A stretch of 64,000 bases of DNA from Chitinivibrionales bacterium (GCA_035516255.1 DATJAL010000052.1:62001-126000), one strand, 5' to 3'. Positions 17,691-25,969 are shown, counted from the first letter of the stretch. Notes: generated from the sequence alone by a model not told the origin. A program made the numbers and translations.

Positions 17691-19193
17691 ATGATGATAA
17701 TTCCCATCAGCACGGACCGCCATGACGGCAGCATCGGTCTAGCTTCGCTGATCATCATCGGCATCTGCCTTCTGGCACACATAGCCGTTGAACTCGACGC
17801 CCCGCGCATCGAGCGCCGCGCAAAGGAGGCCGGGAATGCCTATCGGGAGTCGCAATACCAGCTGCAAAACGACCATGCGTTTTCACTGGATTCGGCCGGA
17901 GACATCAGTGCCGCTCGAGTGCGAAAGGCGTACGATTCCGGATTTGCGGCACGCATTGATCACGGCGCGGATTCGGTGGCAAACAGCGTGCGCCAGCAGT
18001 CCCTGGAATACCGACTCATGTTCACGCCCGCGCATTTCAACATCGTGGCCATCTTAACGGCCATGTTTATGCATGGCGGATGGTGGCACCTCATCGGCAA
18101 CATGATCTTTTTTTACGTGTGCGGCGTGGCGATGGAGAAATACTGGGGGTTCGGCAGGTTTCTTATCGTGTATCTTTCCTGCGGCCTTGCGGCGTCCCTG
18201 TCGTACATGGGGTTCTGCGCGATCGACTGGCAGCGGATGGCCGGCACGCCGTGCCTTGGCGCATCGGGCGCAATCGCGGGGGCAATGGGCGCGTTTTTGG
18301 TCACGCATGCAAAAGCGAAAGTAAAGATGCTCTGGTTCATTTTCTGGTGGGGACGCGGGACTTTCAATGTGGTGGCATGGGCATATCTCGGGTTCTGGTT
18401 TCTTTCCCAGGTTGTTTTCCTGCTGCTTGACTTAAAGCAGACTTCGGGGGTCGCCTACACCGCGCATGTCGGAGGATTTCTGGCGGGCATGGCGTTCGGC
18501 TGGCTTGTCAAAGGCGAAGACGAGGCCTCCCTTGTGCAGCCTGCGCTGGCGGGCAAGGGCGCGGTGCGGCGCGCGGTTTTGCCCAGCCATATGACCGGCG
18601 GCGCCTCGTCATTCAACGCAAAGGCGGGAAATCTTTCGCTTATAGATCAGGCCGTGGAACGGGAGGCGCAGGCGATAAGGCGGGAAACGGGGCCACGGGT
18701 AGCCCAGAGCGAAACGGATGGGTTTGCGGCCTTGCAGCAGGGCGACCATGCCTCGGCCGCGCGGAGCCTGGCCTGCGCACTTGACAATTATCTTCAGGCG
18801 CCGCAGGAGCACAAGGACGCGATCGCGAGTATACTTGCGAAAATCCTGGAGGCCAAGCCGCCGCTTCCGGTTCCGGCCGCGCAGCTGTACCAGTGGGCAA
18901 AGGCGATTTACAAACTGGACCAAAAGGAGCTGGCGCTTTCGTGCCTCGACCGGGCGAGCCTTGACGCATCGAACCCGCATGTCCAGAAAAACAGCATGCT
19001 CAACGCGGCGGTCATACGGATACAAACCTACTACCAGCTCGAAACCGCAATCGAGGGCCTAAAAAAATTGCTCTTCATCGAACCTGACGGCATCATTGCG
19101 AACCAGGCAAAGCAGTATCTCGCCCAAGCGCAGCAGATGCGCGGGTCGTCAAACTTTTCCATTTCGCACTTCGGAGATCCGGGCGGAATGTAG
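17691..19193 (+). CDS. Rhomboid family intramembrane serine protease with TPR-like C-terminal tail, 500 aa
   Basis: Six or so membrane segments lie in the first 280 residues. The catalytic dyad is intact: GASGAI with S192 and AHVGGF with H259. The HGGWWHLIGNM motif in the N-terminal part is typical. Between TM1 and TM2 is a hydrophilic insert of about 80 residues. After the last membrane helix, 230 residues form helical, TPR-like repeats. Rhomboids cleave single-pass membrane proteins within the bilayer; the tail may select clients. I prefer the ATG at 17691 because it lies downstream of the promoter. It converges with the E2-like membrane protein gene, which has a single TM helix and could be a client (speculative). 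Confidence 0.88.
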   Translation: MMIIPISTDRHDGSIGLASLIIIGICLLAHIAVELDAPRIERRAKEAGNAYRESQYQLQNDHAFSLDSAGDISAARVRKAYDSGFAARIDHGADSVANSVRQQSLEYRLMFTPAHFNIVAILTAMFMHGGWWHLIGNMIFFYVCGVAMEKYWGFGRFLIVYLSCGLAASLSYMGFCAIDWQRMAGTPCLGASGAIAGAMGAFLVTHAKAKVKMLWFIFWWGRGTFNVVAWAYLGFWFLSQVVFLLLDLKQTSGVAYTAHVGGFLAGMAFGWLVKGEDEASLVQPALAGKGAVRRAVLPSHMTGGASSFNAKAGNLSLIDQAVEREAQAIRRETGPRVAQSETDGFAALQQGDHASAARSLACALDNYLQAPQEHKDAIASILAKILEAKPPLPVPAAQLYQWAKAIYKLDQKELALSCLDRASLDASNPHVQKNSMLNAAVIRIQTYYQLETAIEGLKKLLFIEPDGIIANQAKQYLAQAQQMRGSSNFSISHFGDPGGM

Positions 19194-19266
19194 GCGATCG
19201 TCAAGGGAAAAACACCGCACATGTTGCGGGCTCATCGTCCTTATTTTATAAAAAAATTGAGGGGGA

Positions 19267-21156
19267 TTATCGCTTTGTCGTGTCCGCGCCTGTCTTTGCT
19301 GCAGCCTCGGCCTTGTCCCGGGCGTCCCGTACCTGCCGCAAGCCGTCGAGCGCGTCGTCGTTCTTGGGATCAAGCGACAACACTTCCATATACTTGTTCA
19401 CCGCCTCATCGTAGGAACCGAGATTTTGGTACAGCTGTGCGTTTTTAAGGTCTTCCTCGATTTTGGCCTGTTTTTTAGCCGAAGACTGTCCGGTTCCCGC
19501 GCTCAGCTTCCTGGCAATGCCTTCAGCGGTCGGGGGAGGAGCGGCTTTTTTCACCGTGTCGGCGACCGGCGCCGGCTTGGGAACCGCGATAACAGGCGCC
19601 GGCGCGGTATCGGTCTTGACAACGGGAGCGGGTTTCTCCACGGCCGCAACAGGCGGTTTTACCTGCTCCTGACGGCCGGCCTTCTGCGTGAAAATGAACG
19701 TAATTCCAGCCGTGATAATAGCGAGCGGAATAATGATAAAGGAAGCGATCTGAATGATTTTGGCTGCGGATTGTTTTCCCGACTGTTCCGCCGGCGGTTC
19801 CTGCCACATCTTTGTGCCGCAATTGGAGCAGAAATTTGCTCCCCGGTGATTTCTGGCGCCGCATCGCCAGCAGAAAAATTCCTCGTCGGGTAAAGGTGCA
19901 ACTGGATCTTTGGGCATTGGTGGCTGACCTTTTGCCGCAGGCGCCTTGGTCTGGATTTCTTCGATCGCCGCCTGCTCGAATTCCACAATCTCCGGTTCCG
20001 GTGCGGGTTTCGGCTCTTCTCGGACAACCTGCTTGACCGGCGCCGGTTTTGGCGCGGCAGGCGCCTGCTTGACAGATGGTGTTTGCGCAGGTGCCGGTTT
20101 CGGTGCAACCGGAGCCGCCAGCTTGGCCGGCGGTGTTGCCGCCGGCGCTGGTTTCTGCCCGACCGGTGCGGCCTGCTTGGGCTGAGGCGCGGTCGGCGCG
20201 GGCGACGGTTTAGGCTCAACAGGTGATTCTTTCTTGACAGGAGCAGGCGCCGGCTTCGGGGCGGCAGGCGTTGCCTGTTGCGCCGGAGTCGGTGCCGCGG
20301 CCGGAGCCGCCTTTACCGCCGGCTCTACTTTCTTAACGGGAGGCGGTGTGGGCGCAGGCGCCGGTTTTGTCGCCTCACGGACTGCGGGTTTGGCGGGCGC
20401 GGGCGGCACGGTTTTTTTAGGCTCCGGAACCTCGGAAATGATTTTGGTTTCTTCCCCTTTGTCCAGCAACGCGGTTTTGCGGAAATCAACGGACTTGTCG
20501 CCCGAGGCGAGTTCTTCCACCATGGCAAACTGGGACGTGTCGGAGGCGATGACGATGCCCTCCGTCTTCCGCCCGTCTTCCGGCGGCGGCGTTTCGGAAA
20601 CAAGCTGGTCCTGAATGATCACCTCGGTGCCGGGCGCATCGTCGCCCGCTTCGGGTTCCTTGTAATTCAGATCCGCCTTGGACAGCGGCAGCAGCTCCTT
20701 GTTCCGGTCAGCCCATTTCGCCGCCTCGCTGTTGAGCGGGTTGGTGGTGTCGTATTTCTGGAACGCGATCATTCTGCCGAGCTGCACGATGAGGTCGGGA
20801 AGCGTCGCGCTGCCGCCCCAGATTCCTTTAATGTCAATTATCTCCGGCGCGATGTTGGGATGGAAAATGGGGGTGACGCGCGTGCACACCGGCTCGGCCT
20901 CGGGATATTTTTCAGGGAGCACGATCTCCACCACGTGCTCGTTTTTCGTTTCGATGGTGTTCTTGACCTTTTGCAGCCCGTCGATGCGGTACATGATGTG
21001 GTATTTGTCTGGCGGGGAGCCGAAGGTCTCCTTGACGGAAATGAACGGGTGCGACTTGAAGAGCCTGGAAACAAGCGTGAAATCGGACCGGAGCTGCTCG
21101 CCCCTGTCCAGTTTGCTCCTGCCGGAAGATGGCTGCTTTTTTTTGAAATTGAACAT
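19267..21156 (-). CDS. Membrane protein with E2/UBC-like domain, Pro/Ala-rich linker, zinc ribbon, TM helix and TPR, 629 aa
   Basis: Residues about 18-150 look like a ubiquitin-conjugating (E2) fold. The core strand-turn YPEAEPVCTRVTPIFHPNI corresponds to the E2 YP..PP...F....HPN signature, and NPLNSEAAKWADRNKELL matches the E2 C-terminal helices. However, the segment after HPN reads IAPEIIDIKGIWGG and has no cysteine, so thioester chemistry is unlikely. Residues 170-425 are a Pro/Ala/Lys-rich linker. A zinc ribbon with two Cys pairs (CWRC and CSNC, about 428-445) follows, then a TM helix (about 467-489) and a C-terminal TPR unit (about 573-610) outside. The start is chosen at the ATG complementary to 21154-21156 (GGGGA upstream); one 14 codons earlier is possible. 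Function unknown; it may be a scaffold or sensor. Confidence 0.7.
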   Translation of the reverse strand: MFNFKKKQPSSGRSKLDRGEQLRSDFTLVSRLFKSHPFISVKETFGSPPDKYHIMYRIDGLQKVKNTIETKNEHVVEIVLPEKYPEAEPVCTRVTPIFHPNIAPEIIDIKGIWGGSATLPDLIVQLGRMIAFQKYDTTNPLNSEAAKWADRNKELLPLSKADLNYKEPEAGDDAPGTEVIIQDQLVSETPPPEDGRKTEGIVIASDTSQFAMVEELASGDKSVDFRKTALLDKGEETKIISEVPEPKKTVPPAPAKPAVREATKPAPAPTPPPVKKVEPAVKAAPAAAPTPAQQATPAAPKPAPAPVKKESPVEPKPSPAPTAPQPKQAAPVGQKPAPAATPPAKLAAPVAPKPAPAQTPSVKQAPAAPKPAPVKQVVREEPKPAPEPEIVEFEQAAIEEIQTKAPAAKGQPPMPKDPVAPLPDEEFFCWRCGARNHRGANFCSNCGTKMWQEPPAEQSGKQSAAKIIQIASFIIIPLAIITAGITFIFTQKAGRQEQVKPPVAAVEKPAPVVKTDTAPAPVIAVPKPAPVADTVKKAAPPPTAEGIARKLSAGTGQSSAKKQAKIEEDLKNAQLYQNLGSYDEAVNKYMEVLSLDPKNDDALDGLRQVRDARDKAEAAAKTGADTTKR

Positions 21157-21314
21157 GTCGATGATCCCCGTTGGAGAACCCGTATTTGTCCTTACCATGA
21201 AATTATATTCTTCCGGAATCTATTTGTCAAAATGTTTGCTTTTTAGATGCTGAAAGCGATATTTTTTCCTGTACGGAGTGAAGAAAGGCTGGCTTTCGTA
21301 CGAACCTCACCATC

Positions 21315-22055
21315 GTGACCATACCGCTGCTTGCGGACAATTATGCCTGGATCCTCCACGACGGCACTTCCGCGATCGTGGTCGATCCCGGGCAGGCCGA
21401 GCCGGTGGTCCGGTTTCTCGGCCGTGCAAAGATCAGCCTGACGCACATCCTGTGCTCGCACCATCACACCGACCACTGCGCCGGGGTTGACGAACTCAAA
21501 CGCCAGTACAACCCTGCGGTGGTGGGCCCGGACGACGAGCGCATGCCCTTTGTCACCGACAGGGTTCGCGACGAACAAACGAGGAACATTCTGGGCCAGG
21601 AGATGATGGTCATCGCGACACCGGGGCATACCATCACCCATGTTGTGTATTATTTCCCCAGCATCCGGGCGGTGTTTACCGGCGACACGCTGTTTTCTGC
21701 GGGCTGCGGCCGCATCCTCGAGGGAACGCCCTCCGACATGCTGCAGTCGCTGATCAAATGCGCCTATCTCGAAGACCTCGCCTCGATCTACTGCGGCCAC
21801 GAATACACCGAGGAGAACCTTCTTTTCGCGACCACCGTGGAACCTGACAACAAGGACGTGTGGCAGCGTCTCTCGGATGTGGAGTTCATGGCGCGCCGCG
21901 GTATTCCCACGGTCCCGTCGCCCCTTATCACGGAGCGTTCGATCAATCCGTTTCTCCGCACCGGAAGCCCCAGCCTGCGCAAGAAGCTCGGCATGGAAAA
22001 GGCCACGGCGATAGAGGTGTTCGCGGAGCTGAGAAAAAGAAAAGACGGATTCTGA
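21315..22055 (+). CDS. gloB: Hydroxyacylglutathione hydrolase-type metallo-beta-lactamase fold (glyoxalase II-like), 246 aa
   Basis: The opening IPLLADNYAWIL and metal motif SHHHTDHCAG, followed by H in TPGHT, D in FTGDTLF, and H in CGHEYTEEN, match GloB closely. It should hydrolyse S-D-lactoylglutathione (or another thiol conjugate) to D-lactate with a binuclear Zn/Fe centre. The start is a GTG, because no ATG lies in frame between the preceding stop codon and the first conserved residue. The C-terminal domain that binds glutathione is present. It runs into the GC-rich repeat copy A. Confidence 0.9.
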   Translation: MTIPLLADNYAWILHDGTSAIVVDPGQAEPVVRFLGRAKISLTHILCSHHHTDHCAGVDELKRQYNPAVVGPDDERMPFVTDRVRDEQTRNILGQEMMVIATPGHTITHVVYYFPSIRAVFTGDTLFSAGCGRILEGTPSDMLQSLIKCAYLEDLASIYCGHEYTEENLLFATTVEPDNKDVWQRLSDVEFMARRGIPTVPSPLITERSINPFLRTGSPSLRKKLGMEKATAIEVFAELRKRKDGF

Positions 22056-22087
22056 GATTCTTTGTTTTCCATATTCATAAAATGTCT

Positions 22088-22310
22088 GGGCGTTCCCTCG
22101 CTGTGGAGGGGCGGTTCGCGAACCGCCCCTCCACAGCGAGGTCGGCCGTCCTTCCAGTCCACCCCTTCGGGTGCTTCTCCCTCGTCAGGGATTTCCAAGG
22201 GTCACAAGGGTCGTCGTCCTTCGGCTCGGGCCGCCACGGGCGCGAGGCCGCTTCGCGGGGCGCCGGGCGGCACCGCGCTCCAGCGCGGCCTCCAGTCCTG
22301 CCTAACGCGG
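22088..22310 (+). repeat. Dispersed GC-rich intergenic repeat, copy A
   Basis: About 223 bases, starting GGGCGTTCCC and ending CCTCCAGTCCTGCC. Positions 22141-22238 and the same stretch of copy B (43224-43321) differ at only about 3 of 98 bases, though both are non-coding. Shared blocks are GTCGGCCGTCCTTCC, TCGGGCTGCCACGG (C/T variable), and GCACCGCGCTCCAGCGCGG, the last a small hairpin. The copy sits between two convergent genes and carries a 46-base palindrome. The remaining gap to the Rieske gene (22311-22532) shows nothing else that I can name. Confidence 0.85.
22096..22141. repeat. 46-bp perfect palindrome inside repeat copy A
   Basis: The arm CCTCGCTGTGGAGGGGCGG followed by TTCG is mirrored exactly by CGAA and its complement, 23 bases per arm with no loop, centred between 22118 and 22119. 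As RNA it would fold to a very stable hairpin. It lies about 40 bases after the gloB stop codon, so it may protect or terminate that transcript, though no T-run follows. The other copies lack this insert, which suggests it was added by local inverted duplication. Confidence 0.85.
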
Positions 22311-22532
22311 CGGCAGAGTTCTGATGCGTCAACATGCTAAAGTAGCGCCGATCGGACGATAATACATCATGTGACGATAATTTTGTCCTGTCTGCTGGTA
22401 TTCAAAAGAATTTGAAAAATTAAAACACGATCGACATCACCCTCTAGACCTTTGAGCCGGGGGAATTAGCGGTATGCAGGTGAGGAATTTTATCATCGCT
22501 CTTATGGTTCAATAATGGCTGAAGAAAACAGA

Positions 22533-22916
22533 TCATACATCGACCCAGATATCCGAATCTTTGATCGTCACCTTGAACGTCTTCAAATCATATGTCTTTA
22601 TCTTCTCCGCCATCTCTTCCTTGTGCTCGAAAAAATACCTGAACTTTTCCGGCAATCCTTCCGGCTCAGACTTGATGAATGCCTTCTTGAGCATTTTTCC
22701 GGTGCGGATATCAAATTGCGCGTAATGCATGGGGCAGGTGAGGATATGCCCGCGCAACGTTCCCATCTCGCACGGCGCGTTCATGTGTCCGCAGCGGCGC
22801 TCCGCAGCATAGAATTTTCCCTCGACGTTGCCGATGAGGATTTCTTTTCCGTCAACTTCAAACGCCTTGACTCCGCCTTGAGCAATATCGTTCGCTGATG
22901 CGATCTTTTTTTTCAT
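22533..22916 (-). CDS. Rieske [2Fe-2S] domain protein, 127 aa
   Basis: The two Rieske ligand pairs are complete: C-G-H in AERRCGHMNAP, and C-P-M-H in LTCPMHYAQFD, about 16 residues apart. The FDIRTGKML strand after the second pair is typical. It is a small soluble Rieske ferredoxin-like electron carrier, with a C-terminal extension of about 35 residues (EKFRYFFEHKEEMAEK) not common in the family. It is the last gene of a redox operon (Rieske, glutaredoxin, FTR-like, Rieske), 97 bases after the FTR-like gene. Confidence 0.85.
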   Translation of the reverse strand: MKKKIASANDIAQGGVKAFEVDGKEILIGNVEGKFYAAERRCGHMNAPCEMGTLRGHILTCPMHYAQFDIRTGKMLKKAFIKSEPEGLPEKFRYFFEHKEEMAEKIKTYDLKTFKVTIKDSDIWVDV

Positions 22917-22929
22917 GCGAGCTGTCCTT

Positions 22930-23013
22930 AATCATTTTAATTATCTTTTCACTCTTTACTCTTCACCATTCACACTTCACTCTATTTTTCTCTGTGTCTC
23001 TGAGGCGTTTTTT
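22930..23013. repeat. Composite TTCACTTC/GACACAGAG-type intergenic repeat
   Basis: Reads CACTCTTTACTCTTCACCATTC and similar imperfect heptads, then TTTTTCTCTGTGTCTCTGAGG. Reversed, this resembles the block at 46411-46460 (GACACAGAG, GAGAAAAATA, then GTTGAAAA). It lies between the FTR-like and Rieske genes of the same operon. No hairpin with a T-run is seen, so read-through is likely. Confidence 0.5.
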
Positions 23014-23343
23014 TTATTTTACCGCCGACGCCGGAATCTGTTTCAGCTTGTCCGGATCGGTCACGTCCTTGTGCACGTACAGGCCGCACCAGCACCGCCT
23101 CATGGCGTCGTAATGCTTCCGGTGAAACGGGATGCAGGGGCACACGATTTTCATGTCATGCTCCCGGTTTCTCGTGATCGCCTGGCACGGGCAGAACGGT
23201 ATTCCGTGCTTTTCCTCGAGTCTGGCCTCCTGTTCAAGGCAGAAATCGACGAGCTCCTTGTCGGGTGAGAATTTGTACCCCAGCGCGTCAACGATGGGCC
23301 CGAAAAGGAATTTGAGGCCTTTTGCGCGGGACTTAACGGTCAT
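23014..23343 (-). CDS. Ferredoxin:thioredoxin reductase catalytic-subunit-like protein, 109 aa
   Basis: Three Cys pairs in the order CPC, CPC, CWC, plus one more Cys upstream (DFC), match the seven-cysteine pattern of the FTR catalytic (beta) chain, where a [4Fe-4S] cluster sits beside a redox disulfide; the plant CHC is CWC here. The small size and the HRKHYDAMRRCWCGLYVH block support the call. It should pass electrons from a ferredoxin to a thiol protein. The ATG overlaps the glutaredoxin stop codon as ATGA, which makes that glutaredoxin the obvious partner. No variable alpha chain is encoded nearby. Confidence 0.87.
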   Translation of the reverse strand: MTVKSRAKGLKFLFGPIVDALGYKFSPDKELVDFCLEQEARLEEKHGIPFCPCQAITRNREHDMKIVCPCIPFHRKHYDAMRRCWCGLYVHKDVTDPDKLKQIPASAVK

Positions 23344-23597
23344 TTTTTCTTTCCCAGAAGACGGGCATACTCGTCGGGATCGTACCCGCACACGCCGGAA
23401 TTTCCGATGATGGCGAACGGGAACTCCCCGGTGCCGCCGAACGTGTTCACCTCGTCCATGATGGCCTCCTGCTCCTCTTCGGAGACCAGGTCGTAATCAA
23501 CGACTTCAAAGGGGATCTTGTTCTTGGTGAAGTACGCCTTTGCCTTCCTGCACCACGGACAGGTGCTCAGGGTGTAGAGTTTCACTGTTTTTTTCAT
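23340..23597 (-). CDS. Glutaredoxin / NrdH-like redoxin, 85 aa
   Basis: The active site is CPWC at residues 13-16 in a thioredoxin fold. The cis-Pro strand reads EFPFAII and the C-terminal GYDPDEYARLL is typical of small glutaredoxin-like proteins that pair with FTR-type reductases. It should carry dithiol reducing power in the cytosol. It is translationally coupled to the downstream FTR-like gene by an ATGA overlap and lies 12 bases after the 99-residue Rieske gene, so the three form a tight operon. Confidence 0.9.
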   Translation of the reverse strand: MKKTVKLYTLSTCPWCRKAKAYFTKNKIPFEVVDYDLVSEEEQEAIMDEVNTFGGTGEFPFAIIGNSGVCGYDPDEYARLLGKKK

Positions 23598-23609
23598 GGA
23601 ATGTCCCGG

Positions 23610-23909
23610 TTAAAGGTCTATTGAAACATCGCCGTTTTCCGATTTGAGCGGATACGTTTGCAAACCGATTTCTTTTGCCTCGGTGAAACGTCCGGTAGCC
23701 AGGTCGAATTTCCAGTCGTGGCAGGGGCACTGGATCGTTTCGCCTTCCACGACCGCGCCGCCGAGCGAGCAGCCCATGTGCGGACAGTTTGACGAAAGCG
23801 AAAAAAGCCCTCCGTCCTTTTTGAAAATAAGGGCGGCGACGCCCCTTGGGTAAATCCGGTGAATGCGGTTGTCGCTGAGTTCGGTTTCTTTGATGGCAAA
23901 GGTCCACAT
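23610..23909 (-). CDS. Rieske [2Fe-2S] ferredoxin-like protein, 99 aa
   Basis: Ligand pairs are C-P-H in SSNCPHMGCSLGG and C-P-C-H in IQCPCHDWKFDLATG, with the two extra cysteines of disulfide-bearing Rieske folds (CS and CPC). The size is that of a stand-alone Rieske ferredoxin. It is the first gene of the operon with glutaredoxin and the FTR-like protein, and so a candidate electron donor for that couple, although this has not been shown for this family and is inference. Its closest relatives should be nitrite-reductase small-subunit-like or dioxygenase ferredoxins. Confidence 0.87.
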   Translation of the reverse strand: MWTFAIKETELSDNRIHRIYPRGVAALIFKKDGGLFSLSSNCPHMGCSLGGAVVEGETIQCPCHDWKFDLATGRFTEAKEIGLQTYPLKSENGDVSIDL

Positions 23910-24064
23910 GAAAACAATTCACGGTTGAAGAGATTGGATGATTAATTAAAATTATATGGTCGATGGCGGAAGGTCAAACAAATGAGGGATGACCGTTGGC
24001 GAATAAACCGTTCTCCATTCAGTGATTCGTATCCAATCATTATGCAAAGACCTATTTTTACCCC

Positions 24065-25312
24065 ATGAAACGCTCCGGCACCGCAGACCTTCCCCTGCAC
24101 GGCGGCCATGTGCCCGAATGGCTGCATTCGCGCATGACGCAGCTTGGCCGCGAAATCATCCGTGCGCTCGTGCACGAGTGCGGGGCGGCAGAGGTGCTCA
24201 CGCGGCTTTCCGACCCGTTCTGGTTCCAGGCGCTCGGCAGCGTGATGGGCATGGACTGGCACTCTTCGGGCGTCACCACGTCGGTGATGGGAGCGCTCAA
24301 GGCCGGCGTCAATCCGCTGTTCAACGAGCTCGGCCTTTACATCTGCGGCGGCAGGGGAAAACACTCGCTCAAGACGCCGCAGGAGCTTTTGGAATTTTCC
24401 AACCGCACCGGCTGCAACGGCGTCGCGCTTGTAAAGGCCTCCAAACTGAGCGCGAAGGTCGACAACACCTGCGTGCTTGACGGCTTCAGCCTATACCTCC
24501 ATTCCTTCGTGGTTTCCAAAACAGGGGAGTGGGCCGTGGTCCAGCAGGGCATGAACACGAAAACGAAAATGGCGCGGCGCTACCACTGGCATTCGGCAAC
24601 GGTGAAATCTTTTGTTGACGATCCACACTCGGCGATTGTCGGCGAAAACATGGGCCGGATCATGAACCTGAGCGATTCGCGCGCGGGAAAAAACAGAACG
24701 GGCATCGTGGAGTTCCTGTCAACGCACCCGGACAGGCAGCAGCGGGAGCTGCGGCGGCTCGTCATGGACCCCGGGCATGAGGTCCTGCCCCGCCATGTTG
24801 ACTCGAAGCGGCTCGGCGCGGTGCTCGCGCTCGCGTATGAAAAGCAGCCCCGCGAATTCGTTGACGCGCTGCTTCTGCCCGGCGTGGGGCCGCGCACCGT
24901 GCAGTCGCTCGCGCTGGTAAGCGAGGTGATCTGGGGCGGGCCGAGCCGATTCAGCGACCCGGCGCGCTTCGCGTTCGCGCACGGCGGCAAGGACGGCCAT
25001 CCGCACCCGGTGCCGCTCATGGTGTACGACGAGAGCATTGCGGTGCTGCGCAGCGCAATTGACCGAGCGAAAATAGACCGCAGCGACAAGCTGCGGAGTA
25101 TCGAGGCGCTCGGCCGACTGGCGCGGCTCATCGAGCGGCGCTGCGACCCATTCGCGGATGTCAATAAAGTGATACGGTATGAGCGCGAGCACTCTCATGA
25201 ATTCGGCGGAATGACCGTTTACGGAAAGGCGAAACGGCCGGAGAAATCTCCCGCGGTTCAGCAGTTGTCCCTGTTTGATCCCGCCACGGAAAACCTGTCC
25301 CGAACTTCCTGA
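24065..25312 (+). CDS. DUF763 family protein, 415 aa
   Basis: MKRSGTADLPLHGG at the N-terminus, SDPFWFQALGSVMGMDWHSSG, and WAVVQQGMN.....RRYHWHS are the signature blocks of DUF763, conserved in archaea and scattered bacteria. A helix-hairpin-helix-like LPGVGPRTVQSLAL lies about residue 275, so nucleic-acid binding is plausible, but the biochemical role is unknown. The gene is isolated on the plus strand. Its end overlaps the convergent thioesterase gene by 55 bases, and the shared region encodes the last 18 residues here. Confidence 0.9.
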   Translation: MKRSGTADLPLHGGHVPEWLHSRMTQLGREIIRALVHECGAAEVLTRLSDPFWFQALGSVMGMDWHSSGVTTSVMGALKAGVNPLFNELGLYICGGRGKHSLKTPQELLEFSNRTGCNGVALVKASKLSAKVDNTCVLDGFSLYLHSFVVSKTGEWAVVQQGMNTKTKMARRYHWHSATVKSFVDDPHSAIVGENMGRIMNLSDSRAGKNRTGIVEFLSTHPDRQQRELRRLVMDPGHEVLPRHVDSKRLGAVLALAYEKQPREFVDALLLPGVGPRTVQSLALVSEVIWGGPSRFSDPARFAFAHGGKDGHPHPVPLMVYDESIAVLRSAIDRAKIDRSDKLRSIEALGRLARLIERRCDPFADVNKVIRYEREHSHEFGGMTVYGKAKRPEKSPAVQQLSLFDPATENLSRTS

Positions 25313-25683
25313 CCCACGCGCGCCGGCCTGCCTGTTTTAGCGTCCAGCGGGCACCACAGTGTGCGCGCACGCGCGAGGACCTTGCGGTCGGCGGCCCGCA
25401 GAATTTCGGTAAAGCGTTCGAACGTGGTGTTGGTGGCGGTTCCCACCCAGGTAACGGCGATGATCGAGTCTTCGGCACGGGCCGAACGCTTGTAATCTAT
25501 TTCGTGGCGCACCACGACCCAGGTAATGTTCTCCTGCTCGTTTTTTGAGGCAAGGGTGCGCCAGTGCGCCACGGCCGCATCCTGCACCCAGCGCAGATAC
25601 ACCACGTTGTTCACGCGGCCCTGCACGTCGATGTCGGCGGGAGAGATGGCGATGGAAAGCTCGAATTCGCCGTGCGTTTCCAT
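25258..25683 (-). CDS. Acyl-CoA thioesterase, 4HBT hotdog fold, 141 aa
   Basis: The motif DIDVQGRVNNVVYLRW corresponds to the YbgC/FadM active-site region (D.D..GHVNN..Y). The usual His in GHVNN is Arg here, and the Asp of DIDVQ is kept. Hotdog thioesterases release acyl groups from CoA in the cytosol. The missing His is seen in part of the family and leaves activity likely. It is the last gene of the operon with OsmC, radical SAM and PCP_red-like genes, 19 bases after the last of these, and it overlaps the convergent DUF763 gene. Confidence 0.8.
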   Translation of the reverse strand: METHGEFELSIAISPADIDVQGRVNNVVYLRWVQDAAVAHWRTLASKNEQENITWVVVRHEIDYKRSARAEDSIIAVTWVGTATNTTFERFTEILRAADRKVLARARTLWCPLDAKTGRPARVGQEVRDRFSVAGSNRDNC

Positions 25684-25702
25684 AATTCTTCAGTGGAATT
25701 TT

Positions 25703-25969
25703 TTAGATTGCTGTTGAAATGTCCATCCCATGTTCAGCGAGTGTTTCCAAGCACACCTTTCGCACGCTTTCCGGGACGTTTTCATTCACCGATTTCAAGA
25801 CGTCTGCGGTTTCAACTTTTCCCGACGATCGTTCTATCGCGTTTTTCTCGCATGCGCTGATGATCTTGCCGAGCGCCCGTTTCCGCACGAACGGCGGTAT
25901 GAGGGTGACGCTGGCGCACAGCGCCTTCCACACCGGCTCGTCCCATTCCATGCTTCTGAGGCTCGGCAT
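25703..25969 (-). CDS. PCP_red-like small helical protein, 88 aa
   Basis: The pattern W..AL....IPPFVRKRALGKIISACEKNAIE, followed by a second helical pair, matches the PCP_red domain (PF08369), first seen at the C-terminus of light-independent protochlorophyllide reductase subunit B and also as stand-alone proteins beside Fe-S and radical SAM enzymes. Three bases separate it from the radical SAM gene upstream, so it probably assists that enzyme. A role in metal or tetrapyrrole handling cannot be proved. Confidence 0.6.
   Translation of the reverse strand: MPSLRSMEWDEPVWKALCASVTLIPPFVRKRALGKIISACEKNAIERSSGKVETADVLKSVNENVPESVRKVCLETLAEHGMDISTAI

Noticed and set aside
22062-22340. Reading frames of 86-154 residues inside repeat copy A (and the like in copy B)
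   Set aside because: They exist on both strands because the repeat is GC-rich, and similar peptides occur in copies A and B only because the DNA is repeated; no ribosome site.
24065-25312. DUF763 as part of the flanking redox operons
   Set aside because: It is on the opposite strand and overlaps convergently with the thioesterase gene; no shared function is known.
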